A stretch of DNA of 64,000 nucleotides from Lachnospiraceae bacterium (GTDB lineage Bacteria > Bacillota > Clostridia > Lachnospirales > Lachnospiraceae): NCBI GenBank assembly GCA_023664345.1, contig JAMPFQ010000005.1, positions 141,317 to 205,316 of the forward strand, written 5' to 3'. Both the position numbers and the translations under genes were made by a program. Positions 34,832-42,555 of this stretch are shown in pieces. The notes beneath the pieces were generated by a model, which was not told where the DNA came from, searched no databases, and was given only the letters and a program-made list of their open reading frames with translations. Numbering within the stretch: position 1 is the first letter of the stretch; each line of letters begins with the position of its first letter.

Positions 34832-35761
34832 ATGACACTTGAACAAGCCAACAAGCCTACTGCGATTTTATGGGCAGACCGAATTCATGCGATGATAAAT
34901 TTGAGATTATGTATTGCACGGCATTATGAAGATACGGGTGAATTAGATATTTTAGGAATTACAACTAATGATATATATTACGAGGAAATTTATGGATATC
35001 AATATATTAAAAAAGCTGATATTAATCCCCAAAATATTAATTATGTGATTGCGCTTGAAACGGATGACAAATATACTAAAATCAGAAACGAAATAATTTC
35101 CTGTGGTTTTTCTGATGAGGCAATAATCCCAATTCGCCCAATGACTTTAGATGGTTTTACTGTACAAAAATACAATCGTCTTAAAATATCCAAACCGAGT
35201 ATTTTCTCTAAGAATTGTTGGGGTAGTGTTACGTATAATAAATTAGGCTTGCAATTTAATTCGCCTACAATAAATATGTTTTTTTTAGATAACGATTATA
35301 TTAAATTTCTTGGTAATCCCAAATATTATTTAAGTTTGCCTCTTGATTATGATTCATTGGGATATGATGAAACACAGCGCAAAAGTTATCCAATTGCAAA
35401 ATGCGACGATATTTTATTGCATTTTAATCATTATGAAACATTTAGTAATGCGGAAGAATGTTGGAGAAGACGAGTTCAGAGAATTAATTGGGATAATATT
35501 TTTGTAATGATGTATACCGAAGATAAAGATATCGCGTCTCAATTTGTAAAACTGCCTTATGAGAAAAAAATTTGCTTTGTGTCGTTTCCAACCGATGAAA
35601 AGTCTCTCTTGTACATTGATTATATGCCGAAGATTCCTAGTTTTAAAATTTGGCAGACTGTTATTAATCTGGCAGGAAATAACCTTCTATATTATGATAT
35701 TTTCGATTTACTTAATGATGGGAAAGTTACTAGAACTACTGTTTTGAGAGAACGAAGATAA
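34832..35761 (+). CDS. DUF1919 exopolysaccharide-biosynthesis protein
   Basis: A 309-residue protein with GGAGG eight bases before ATG. The C-terminal two thirds match the DUF1919 pattern: 'FSKNCWGSVTYNKLGLQFNS', 'DNDYIKFLGNPKYYLSLPL', 'DDILLHFNHYETFSNAEECW' and 'RRRVQRINWDNIFVMMY'. The N-terminal 100 residues form a Rossmann-like region of unknown role. DUF1919 proteins cluster with capsule genes, and some may be glycosyl- or other transferases. Mechanism unknown. It sits 14 nt before the ferredoxin/pyruvyl-transferase fusion in the AT-rich block. Confidence 0.8.
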   Translation: MTLEQANKPTAILWADRIHAMINLRLCIARHYEDTGELDILGITTNDIYYEEIYGYQYIKKADINPQNINYVIALETDDKYTKIRNEIISCGFSDEAIIPIRPMTLDGFTVQKYNRLKISKPSIFSKNCWGSVTYNKLGLQFNSPTINMFFLDNDYIKFLGNPKYYLSLPLDYDSLGYDETQRKSYPIAKCDDILLHFNHYETFSNAEECWRRRVQRINWDNIFVMMYTEDKDIASQFVKLPYEKKICFVSFPTDEKSLLYIDYMPKIPSFKIWQTVINLAGNNLLYYDIFDLLNDGKVTRTTVLRERR

Positions 35762-35775
35762 GAGAGAGGGAAAAG

Positions 35776-37920
35776 ATGAGAATAGATACTCTATTAAAAT
35801 CTAAGTGTACAGGATGTTCGGCATGTTTAAATGTTTGTCCTAACCAAGCTATAGAAATGCAAAGTGATAATGAAGGATTTTTATCGCCGGAAATCAACGA
35901 ACAGTGTATTGATTGTGGGTTATGCGCTGAAATATGTCCATCTATTACAAAGAGCCCTCATTTGAATCAAGAACCAAAGTGTTTTGCTGTCTGGGCAAGA
36001 TCTCAATATAGAGAACAAGGGAGTAGCGGCGGCGTTTTTGCATGTATTGCAGAACATATTTTGAATATGAATGGAACCGTTTACGGTGCAGCTTTTGAAA
36101 AAAACTTCAAGAAAGTCCATCATATTAAAGTTGCTGAAAAAAGTAATTTGCCACGGCTGTATAAGTCAAAGTATGTGCAAAGCGAAATCGGCGATGTATA
36201 TTCTGAAATAAAAGAACAACTGGAAATTGGAAAAAATGTATTGTTCAGTGGCTGCCCTTGTCAGGTAGATGGTTTAAAATCATATCTGAGACAAGAATAT
36301 GATAATCTGTATACTATTGATATAGTATGTCTAGGTGTGCCTTCCCCATTAGCATATAATAAGTTTCTTGAGGAGGTTTCACAAAAGAGAGAAATAGAAT
36401 CTGTTGATTTTCGTGATAAGAAATACGGCTGGGGAAGTTTATTGAATATTACATTTGGCGACGGAAGCATATACTATGAGCATTATGATGAAAAATATTT
36501 TAGAGCGTTTCATTCAGGGTTATTTACACGTGAGGCTTGTTTCTATTGTCAGTATGCTCAACCGTTGAGAGTAGGAGATCTTACTCTCGGAGATTTTTGG
36601 GGGATAGATAGATATAAGAAAGAGTTGAATGACGGTAAAGGAACATCAATTGTCCTCTGTAGTTCAAAAAAAGGGTTGAAGTTATTTAATGATATATCTG
36701 AAAAACTTGATAAGAAAGAAGAAATTCCCTATGAGACAGTAATAAATATTGCAAAAAAAAGCAATGGTGCTCTAATTCGACCAGCACATAAGCCGGAGAT
36801 GAGAAAGTGCTTTTTGGAACATCTTGAAAAGGGAGATTCTTTTTCAAAGTCATTAAGATATGCGGAAAAAGCCCTTATGGATATTGGTATTTTAGGATGG
36901 TGGATCGAGACTCCATGGTCAAATTATGGTTCAACGCTTACATGTTATGCTCTATATCGTTATTTATCGGATGAGGGATACTCCGTAACATTTGTTTCAC
37001 CCCCAGATTTTGATCGAAAAAAGGCGGGGAAATTTAATCTCGAAAATGGTTATCGTATGACTATGAAGAGGTCTATGGAAGAGATGTCGGAAAACAACAA
37101 ATATATTGATACGTTTATTGTAGGATCAGATGTTTTGTGGTATTATGATGCTTTTATTAAGATAGGTTATACATTTCTGCTGGATTTTGTTAATGATAGT
37201 AAGAAAAAAATAGCATATTCAACTTCTTTTGGAAATACGGCGAGATTTTTTCCAAAAGAAGAAATGGAAAAGGCAAGGGCACTTATGAGACGTTTTGACA
37301 GCATTGCAGTGCGTGAACTTGAAGCCGTTGATATATGCAGAGACAGATTCGGAGTTCATGCAACTCTTGTGTTAGATCCTGTTTTTCTGTGCAGTAATTA
37401 TTCTTGGCAAAAACTTGCCGATAAAGCAGTGATTAGAACAGAAGGAAAATACTTGTTTGCTTATATGCTTGATCCAACGGAAAAGAATGCAAATGAAATT
37501 AAGATTTTTGCCGAAAGAATGAATCTGAAAGTAGTTTCAATCACAGACAAGCAATTTAAGCCGGATCAAAAGAAGGAAATTTTAAATGAGTGCGGAATTA
37601 TTAGGAATGCAAACGTCAATGATTATATATATCACTTGATGAATGCAGAATATATTGTGACGGATTCTTATCATGGTTTTTGTTTTTCGTTAGTGTTTAG
37701 AAAACAGTTTGCGGTTCTTATTAACCGTTCACGAGGCGGGGCAAGATTTGAAACTCTTATTTCTTTACTCGGTGTGAGTGACCGAGCCCTTGAAGATATT
37801 TCTGAACTTTCAACTAACAATAGAATTACTGAACCGGTAAATTATAAAAAGATTACACCTATTATTGAAAGTGAAACTTTGCGATGTAAAGAATGGCTTA
37901 AAAATGCTATTGAACTGTAA
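35776..37920 (+). CDS. Ferredoxin - F420-dehydrogenase-beta-like - pyruvyl transferase fusion
   Basis: A 714-residue protein with three parts. The N-terminus carries two 4Fe-4S motifs ('CTGCSACLNVCP' and 'CIDCGLCAEICP'). The middle is an FrhB/FdhB-like domain with 'GSSGGVFACIAEHIL', 'LFSGCPCQVDGLKSYL' and 'GDLTLGDFWGI'. The last 320 residues are a polysaccharide pyruvyl transferase (WcaK/CsaB-like) domain, visible in 'DTFIVGSDVLWYYDA', 'AYSTSFGNT' and 'VTDSYHGFCFSLVF'. These domains are often adjacent genes in glycan loci. The fusion suggests a redox-linked ketal-forming or modifying enzyme for the surface polymer. The reaction is unproven. Confidence 0.85.
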   Translation: MRIDTLLKSKCTGCSACLNVCPNQAIEMQSDNEGFLSPEINEQCIDCGLCAEICPSITKSPHLNQEPKCFAVWARSQYREQGSSGGVFACIAEHILNMNGTVYGAAFEKNFKKVHHIKVAEKSNLPRLYKSKYVQSEIGDVYSEIKEQLEIGKNVLFSGCPCQVDGLKSYLRQEYDNLYTIDIVCLGVPSPLAYNKFLEEVSQKREIESVDFRDKKYGWGSLLNITFGDGSIYYEHYDEKYFRAFHSGLFTREACFYCQYAQPLRVGDLTLGDFWGIDRYKKELNDGKGTSIVLCSSKKGLKLFNDISEKLDKKEEIPYETVINIAKKSNGALIRPAHKPEMRKCFLEHLEKGDSFSKSLRYAEKALMDIGILGWWIETPWSNYGSTLTCYALYRYLSDEGYSVTFVSPPDFDRKKAGKFNLENGYRMTMKRSMEEMSENNKYIDTFIVGSDVLWYYDAFIKIGYTFLLDFVNDSKKKIAYSTSFGNTARFFPKEEMEKARALMRRFDSIAVRELEAVDICRDRFGVHATLVLDPVFLCSNYSWQKLADKAVIRTEGKYLFAYMLDPTEKNANEIKIFAERMNLKVVSITDKQFKPDQKKEILNECGIIRNANVNDYIYHLMNAEYIVTDSYHGFCFSLVFRKQFAVLINRSRGGARFETLISLLGVSDRALEDISELSTNNRITEPVNYKKITPIIESETLRCKEWLKNAIEL

Positions 37921-38556
37921 GTATCCATGATAGATGGTAAATGGTTATTGCACGTGAAACAAAATTTTATACGATTTTTTGTGAGTAATGTAAATATGAA
38001 ATAGAAAAATGAGGAGTCTTTTCGATTCTACATCTTTAAGAAACCACAATATATGTGTAATAGTGGTAGATGTAAATTGGTCTAATGGATTAGAATACCA
38101 TATTATGGTGTTCTAAAAGGACAAAGACTGCATCCCACATGGTTTTATGTAATTGACCTCTGTTCTGTAACAAAATAATAACCAATTATTTCTGTTTTAC
38201 TTTCTCCAGGAAGAAATCCCCATGATGTCCCGGTGGAGAAACTGTATCCCTGTTAGGGAAGGAAACGATAAAAACATGCCGGATGATATCTGCAGGTGGC
38301 TGCATTTTGAACCTGCCAGATAGATTACGAAAAGCACAGCATGACGCTCATTCCTTGGTAGCTGGAATTTATCAACTCCAAATATGTGAACAGCAGTCCG
38401 CTGGATTGTGCGGCTAGTGCGTTTCGAATAAACGGATTATATTTATCGAAAGTATGTTCCGGCTTTCATAATTCTAAAAAATATGATAATATAACACCAT
38501 AAAGTATATCGATTAAATTATAATAATATTCTCGAAACATATAATGGAGGTATATC
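37921..38556. other. 636-nt gene-free, degenerate AT-rich spacer
   Basis: No credible gene is seen on either strand. A 12-bp near-perfect hairpin (TAGAATACCATA with TATGGTGTTCTA, 38091-38115) is present. A less AT-rich patch at about 38200-38430 has a different composition and may be a relic of an older sequence or insertion element, but no transposase motif is readable. Confidence 0.6.
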
Positions 38557-39192
38557 ATGTCAAAAAGAATGGCAGCTATATTAAGGATGTTGGTGTCTTT
38601 TGTATTTGTATTGTTCTCATTTGTTATCGTGTCTATGAATGGGGTAGTAAATGGACAAACAAAATTTTACGAAACTTTTTTTGTGTTCAACGAAAATTAT
38701 ATTGATGATAAATTGCTTATTAATATAGCTACGGGTATTTTTTTTGTAGCATTTTTGGTTTTTATTATGTCTGGACTTCTTTTGTATAAGAAGAAGAAAA
38801 TAATATTTAGCTTAAACACTATTTTCAATATATTAGGTTTTATATTGACTATGTTTTTTTGTCAACAGCAAAGCTACATATTTATGATGATTTGTGTTTG
38901 CGCTTGCGTCACAATAAATCTCATATCAGTAAGCGTGAATGGGACTAAAAAACAATCAAATATAGTTGTGGTCATTCTCGCTTTTGTAATTGCATTTATA
39001 AATATATTAGAATTGAGTGAGCACCTCATAATAAGTATGCAATGGAAATTATGCGGTGTAAATAATTTGATTCTTGAACGTGTAATAGAGAATTCAACAA
39101 CAAACGCGGTATTTTTTTCCCTATACTTCATGCTATGTTTAATATTATTTTTTCAAGAAAAAAGGATAAATAAAAAATTTAGGAGGATTTAA
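38557..39192 (+). CDS. Multi-pass membrane protein, unknown
   Basis: A 211-residue hydrophobic protein with about five to six predicted helices, including 'MLVSFVFVLFSFVIVSM', 'IATGIFFVAFLVFIMSGLLL', 'NILGFILTMFF', 'VVVILAFVIAFINIL' and 'AVFFSLYFMLCLILFF'. It has a short basic C-terminal tail. I do not recognise a family. ATAATGGAGG lies upstream of the ATG. The next gene starts two bases after the stop behind a perfect AGGAGG, so the two are likely co-expressed. Composition is as AT-rich as the surrounding block. Confidence 0.7.
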   Translation: MSKRMAAILRMLVSFVFVLFSFVIVSMNGVVNGQTKFYETFFVFNENYIDDKLLINIATGIFFVAFLVFIMSGLLLYKKKKIIFSLNTIFNILGFILTMFFCQQQSYIFMMICVCACVTINLISVSVNGTKKQSNIVVVILAFVIAFINILELSEHLIISMQWKLCGVNNLILERVIENSTTNAVFFSLYFMLCLILFFQEKRINKKFRRI

Positions 39193-39193
39193 A

Positions 39194-39595
39194 ATGTTTG
39201 ATTCGATTATAAAAGTAGAAAATGTTAAAATAGAGGATGTGGTTGGCGGAGGTATAGCTGCAGTTATTATAATAGTCTTTATGTCTCTATTAAGCATTAT
39301 AAAATCGCCCCAAAGTAACATTATAGGCGTTTGGGAAAGGAATGATACCAAATTGCTTTATGAATTTACAAAGGATGGGCATATTTATTTAAATGGAAGT
39401 AATTATGGGACTATTACATTCAACGAAGCAAATGATAAGATAGAAATAGATATTGATATATTGTGGTCTCATACGAGGCTGTTTGCTGACGTAAATTATT
39501 ATGGGGATACAATAACATTATCAAATTTTACTGATTCAGATAACATATTTGGTGTCGGTAGTGATGACACATGGGTTTTTACAAAAGTCTATTAG
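39194..39595 (+). CDS. Membrane-anchored lipocalin-like small protein
   Basis: A 133-residue protein: a short N-terminus, a single helix ('GGIAAVIIIVFMSLLSII'), and an exported domain of about 90 residues. The domain reads 'IIGVWERNDTKLLYEFTKDG' followed by repeated beta-strands, ending 'DDTWVFTKVY'. The GxW...F..DG pattern resembles lipocalin-like or DUF5640-type domains common in clostridial surface proteins. Function unknown. It is coupled to the preceding membrane protein. Confidence 0.65.
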   Translation: MFDSIIKVENVKIEDVVGGGIAAVIIIVFMSLLSIIKSPQSNIIGVWERNDTKLLYEFTKDGHIYLNGSNYGTITFNEANDKIEIDIDILWSHTRLFADVNYYGDTITLSNFTDSDNIFGVGSDDTWVFTKVY

Positions 39596-39937
39596 ATTTT
39601 TTACATGGTTCATATTTCTTCTGACTTAAAATATTCAATATCTACAAAAAGCAAGGGGGATTCTTGTAACGGAAATGTTTCAGTATCTTTTCTGCGGATT
39701 TTTTCCAGCAGAAGTATGTACAGGAATCTCCTTATCCGCAGAAATCCCCCAATTTTTGCCAAAGACAGCATACCGTTTCCTGAACATTCAGATCAATGGG
39801 ATTTGTTTCACAGCGCCTAAAGTATATAAAAATCCCCATCAGATATCAACAATCTTTTACAAAATAAAAATATGCCACAAATATATATTGAAATATTTAA
39901 TGTAAGGTTGTAAAATATAATTGTTGTACCGAAGGTA
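39596..39937. other. Gene-free stretch with a long two-tier hairpin
   Basis: No convincing gene. GGGGGATT (39655-39662) pairs with AATCCCCC (39743-39750), and inside it TCTGCGGAT (39691-39699) pairs with ATCCGCAGA (39734-39742), the two right arms being contiguous. Short open frames across it have no ribosome site. Confidence 0.5.
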
Positions 39938-39975
39938 TGACGGAGCACCACCCCCTGGAAAGGGGGTGGCCGTCA
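39938..39975 (+). promoter_or_regulatory. Hairpin sequestering the ribosome site of the small peptide gene
   Basis: TGACGG (39938-39943) pairs with CCGTCA (39970-39975). Above it, CCACCCCCT (39948-39956) pairs with AGGGGGTGG (39961-39969) around a GGAA tetraloop. The purine-rich AAAGGGGGTGG is the only ribosome site for the ATG at 39975, and it is buried in the stem together with the A of the start codon. TATAAT at 39916-39921 is a candidate -10. Confidence 0.7.
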
Positions 39976-40070
39976 TGACAGAGTTCATAGTAGCTTTGCT
40001 AGGTGCTATCATGGGTAATATAATTTCGCATTATATTATCAAGTGGTTAGATAGCTTAAAAAACAACTAA
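39975..40070 (+). CDS. 31-residue hydrophobic peptide, type I toxin-like
   Basis: The peptide starts MTEFIVALLGAIMGNIISHY and ends KWLDSLKNN: a single membrane helix with a short charged tail. The gene is tightly bounded by a 15-bp structured leader that hides its ribosome site and a terminator eight bases after its stop. This anatomy is typical of type I toxin mRNAs (small hydrophobic peptide, locked translation start, own terminator). No antisense RNA has been identified by eye. It could alternatively be a small membrane regulator. It lies in the accessory AT-rich block. Confidence 0.65.
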   Translation: MTEFIVALLGAIMGNIISHYIIKWLDSLKNN

Positions 40071-40077
40071 CCAAATG

Positions 40078-40105
40078 AGGCCACATTTTGTATGTGGCCT
40101 TGTTT
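40078..40105 (+). terminator. Terminator after small peptide gene
   Basis: AGGCCACAT (40078-40086) pairs perfectly with ATGTGGCCT (40092-40100) around TTTGT, followed by TGTTT. Confidence 0.75.
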
Positions 40106-40143
40106 AGGTGCGTATGGCGGCGCATTCTATACACTCTGACACA

Positions 40144-40641
40144 TTATCTGGAATCAGAAATCGCTGATTCATATTCAGGTTGATGAAAGCCATCATAATC
40201 CTTGATCTTTTTGCATAATGACCAGCATTCTTCAAAATATGCCAACATGATGTTCACAATCTTGTCATCGAAAACAGAGCAGTAATTATCTTTGTATTCG
40301 TAGCTTGCAAATATGACTTCTGCACTGTCGATGATAAGGAAATTCAGTTTGGGGAATCTTGGAATCTGCCCATTAGATTCATAAAAACCACACCAATAAG
40401 AATCATATTGCATTAAGTTATTCATTTTATTAATACGTTCTTTCCGTTTGTAAAATGTAAATATATCTTTATAAAAAATACCCTCCACTAATTTTGATTC
40501 AATCGTTTGGAGCAGATCTTGTTGAAAGCACATATATGCCATGTGGTTAGGGCGGCTGGAATTTGGATTGAAATCTTTCCAGGATAAATGATATATGGAT
40601 TTTTTCGCGCTCGCGATCCGCTCGACGATATATGAGTCCAT
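40144..40641 (-). CDS. Hypothetical protein, probably 5'-truncated
   Basis: A 165-residue soluble protein beginning MDSYIVERIASAKKSIYHLS, with a later 'LNFLIIDSAEVIFASYEYKD'. I do not recognise it. The codons just upstream of the ATG continue in frame as ILGSSDA before a TGA, which reads like the interior of a longer protein, and no ribosome site precedes the ATG. I infer a remnant whose N-terminal part, perhaps an effector or DNA-binding domain, has been lost. It is divergent from the Rpn-type gene and lies at the edge of the AT-rich block. Confidence 0.5.
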   Translation of the reverse strand: MDSYIVERIASAKKSIYHLSWKDFNPNSSRPNHMAYMCFQQDLLQTIESKLVEGIFYKDIFTFYKRKERINKMNNLMQYDSYWCGFYESNGQIPRFPKLNFLIIDSAEVIFASYEYKDNYCSVFDDKIVNIMLAYFEECWSLCKKIKDYDGFHQPEYESAISDSR

Positions 40642-40795
40642 TGCATCGCTGCTGCCTAAGATTCATAAAAAGTGCATGATTATATTCAATCTTTAAATAA
40701 AGCAAATATGTTTTTGTGATAATAGACACAGACCGCGCGGAATAGAACTTTTGGATCCAGTAGTGCATAAAAAAGTCAAACTTCATATTTCCGTA

Positions 40796-40823
40796 TTGAC
40801 TTTTACCGTTTATCGGTTATAAT
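40796..40823 (+). promoter_or_regulatory. Promoter upstream of Rpn-type nuclease gene
   Basis: TTGACT (40796-40801) and TATAAT (40818-40823) are separated by 16 bp. The leader to the next gene would be about 190 nt and contains a TGGTAT-CC-ATACCA palindrome. The remaining sequence of the 375-nt gap (40642-41016) holds no gene I can support. Confidence 0.6.
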
Positions 40824-41016
40824 ATAATCAAAGCATATTTTTCACATTAGGCATGGCCTTGGTATCCATACCATGTGCTGCATGTTTGTCGGTTATCGTT
40901 AGTGTTTATTCTGTTCATGAAAATTCATGCTTTTAACCCCACTATAACAAGAGCAGGAGTTTTTATCAGGCAGGGTAAATGCCATGGCTCCTGCATATAC
41001 GCAAGGAGGAAAAATG

Positions 41017-42030
41017 ATGAAAGGCAACAGGGAGTACAAGAGTGATGTTTTCAGCATGCTGATGGAGGACAGGGAAAGGGCTCTGCAGCTTTACAATGCG
41101 GTGAACCGTTCGGATTACAGGAATCCGGAAGCGGTGGAGATGCACAACCTCGACAAGGGGATCTCGCTGACGGTAAGGAATGATGCGGCGTTTGTCCTTG
41201 ATATGAGCCTGAGTATCTATGAGCACCAGTCCACGGTATGTCCGAACATGCCGATAAGGAGTTTGGTCTACTTTTCCGTGATGTTGAAGAAGTATGTCAA
41301 TGATCGCAACATTTATGGAAGGTCGCTGGTGACGATACCGACGCCGCGGTTTGCGGTATTTTACAATGGGGATGAGGAGCAGCCGGAGCAATATGACCTG
41401 AAATTGTCCGATGCATTCCAGAAACCGATGGAGAAGCCGGAAATCGAACTGGTATGCAGAGTGTATAACATCAACAGTGGGAAGAACCGGGAACTGCTGG
41501 ATGGCTGTCCTTGGTTAAGGGAATACATGACCTTTGTGGAACTGGTCAGAAAATTTTATGCGGACAACGGCCATGAAGACCTGAAAGACGCGATCGAGAG
41601 GGCGATAGACCGCTGTATAGAGGAAAATGTATTAAGGAACTTCCTGGCGGCACATCGATGGGAGGTAGTGAAAGCAATGACATTGGATTACACATTTGAC
41701 AGGCAGCTCATGCTGGAGCGTCAGGAAGCCAGGGTGGAAGGACGCGAAGAGGGACGTGCGGAGGGACGTGAAGAGGGACGTGCGGAGGGACGTGAAGAGG
41801 GACGTGCGGAGGGACGCGAAGAAGGACGTGCGGAAGGTTTTGTGGAAGGCGAAGAAAAAAGCCTTATTCGTCTTGTATGTAAAAAGATGAAAAAAGGGAT
41901 AGCTCCGGAAATGATCGCGGAGATATTGGAGGAAGACCTGGAAGAGATTGTGCGTATCTGTAGTGCGGCAGAGAGATTTTCGCCAGATTATGACTGTGGC
42001 AGTATTTATGAAGAATTAAAACTCCGATGA
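41017..42030 (+). CDS. Rpn-family (PD-(D/E)XK) recombination-promoting nuclease-like protein
   Basis: A 337-residue protein of the Rpn/transposase_31-like class. The N-terminal nuclease-like domain has 'YKSDVFSMLMEDRERALQLY', an acidic 'AAFVLDMSLSIYEHQ' that matches the D...(E/S)xQ metal-binding region, and 'RSLVYFSVMLKKYV'. A helical region follows, then four perfect EGREEGRA repeats (residues about 241-272) and a charged C-terminus. Rpn proteins promote RecA-independent recombination and vary in repeat number. ATG 41017 is seven bases after GGAGG, and ATG 41014 is equally in frame. Confidence 0.8.
   Translation: MKGNREYKSDVFSMLMEDRERALQLYNAVNRSDYRNPEAVEMHNLDKGISLTVRNDAAFVLDMSLSIYEHQSTVCPNMPIRSLVYFSVMLKKYVNDRNIYGRSLVTIPTPRFAVFYNGDEEQPEQYDLKLSDAFQKPMEKPEIELVCRVYNINSGKNRELLDGCPWLREYMTFVELVRKFYADNGHEDLKDAIERAIDRCIEENVLRNFLAAHRWEVVKAMTLDYTFDRQLMLERQEARVEGREEGRAEGREEGRAEGREEGRAEGREEGRAEGFVEGEEKSLIRLVCKKMKKGIAPEMIAEILEEDLEEIVRICSAAERFSPDYDCGSIYEELKLR
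41737..41832 (+). repeat. Four 24-bp tandem repeats encoding EGREEGRA
   Basis: Four in-frame 24-bp units at 41737, 41761, 41785 and 41809 encode a highly charged, probably helical segment. A fifth, degenerate unit follows (EGFVEGEE). The repeat is coding, not a CRISPR. Confidence 0.9.
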
Positions 42031-42542
42031 TTTACATGATGGATCTCTGGAACAAGATAACAAACAATTTTCTCCGCTTTTTTCCGGCAGCGTTTCTGAT
42101 ATCGCTGGCGTTGACTTTGCTGTATAGGAAAATATTGCGGAAAGACAGGTGGGTGCCATTTTTCTTCTTCTGCATCTACCTGGTGCTGCTTATCGGCGAG
42201 ACGGTCTGGGGACGTCTGGGACAAAATATTGTGACGAAAGACTTCATCGGTATAGGTTCCTTATTTGAAGATCCCTGGTATATGGCGGCTGCGGTGGAAA
42301 ATGTTATCATGTTTCTTCCGTTTGGGTTCCTGAGTGTCAGCGCATTCCCGGCTGAAAAGGCGTGGAAACGCCACCTGGCCGGGGCGGCGTTTATGAGTGG
42401 CTGTATTGAACTGGCCCAGTATGCATTACATATCGGAGAAGCGCAGGTGGTCGATATATCAGCCAACGTACTGGGAGCCGTGCTGGGTATTCTTTTGCAG
42501 AATATTTTCACGATGATGGCCAAAAAGCCGGCACGCTTTTAG
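42027..42542 (+). CDS. VanZ-family membrane protein
   Basis: A 171-residue protein with about four helices. It shows the VanZ family pattern: the acidic 'IGETVWGRLG', then 'AVENVIMFLPFGFLSVSAFP', 'GAAFMSGCIELAQYALHIGE' and 'QVVDISANVLGAVLGILL'. The D/N-x3-N and E-x2-Q residues are conserved. VanZ proteins contribute to low-level teicoplanin resistance in one system, but most homologues have unknown envelope roles. Its ATG overlaps the stop of the Rpn-type gene (ATGA). Confidence 0.88.
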   Translation: MIYMMDLWNKITNNFLRFFPAAFLISLALTLLYRKILRKDRWVPFFFFCIYLVLLIGETVWGRLGQNIVTKDFIGIGSLFEDPWYMAAAVENVIMFLPFGFLSVSAFPAEKAWKRHLAGAAFMSGCIELAQYALHIGEAQVVDISANVLGAVLGILLQNIFTMMAKKPARF

Positions 42543-42555
42543 GTTATGATCCTGA

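Noticed and set aside
37921-38556. Search for a transposase remnant in the degenerate spacer.
   Set aside because: No frame of useful length and no recognisable catalytic motif on either strand.
39675-39905. A 76-codon frame downstream of the lipocalin-like gene.
   Set aside because: It has no ribosome site, low-complexity AT-driven composition, and crosses the two-tier hairpin.
41737-41832. Regular 24-bp repeats that superficially resemble a CRISPR array.
   Set aside because: There are no spacers; the units are contiguous, in frame and encode a charged protein repeat. No cas genes are present.
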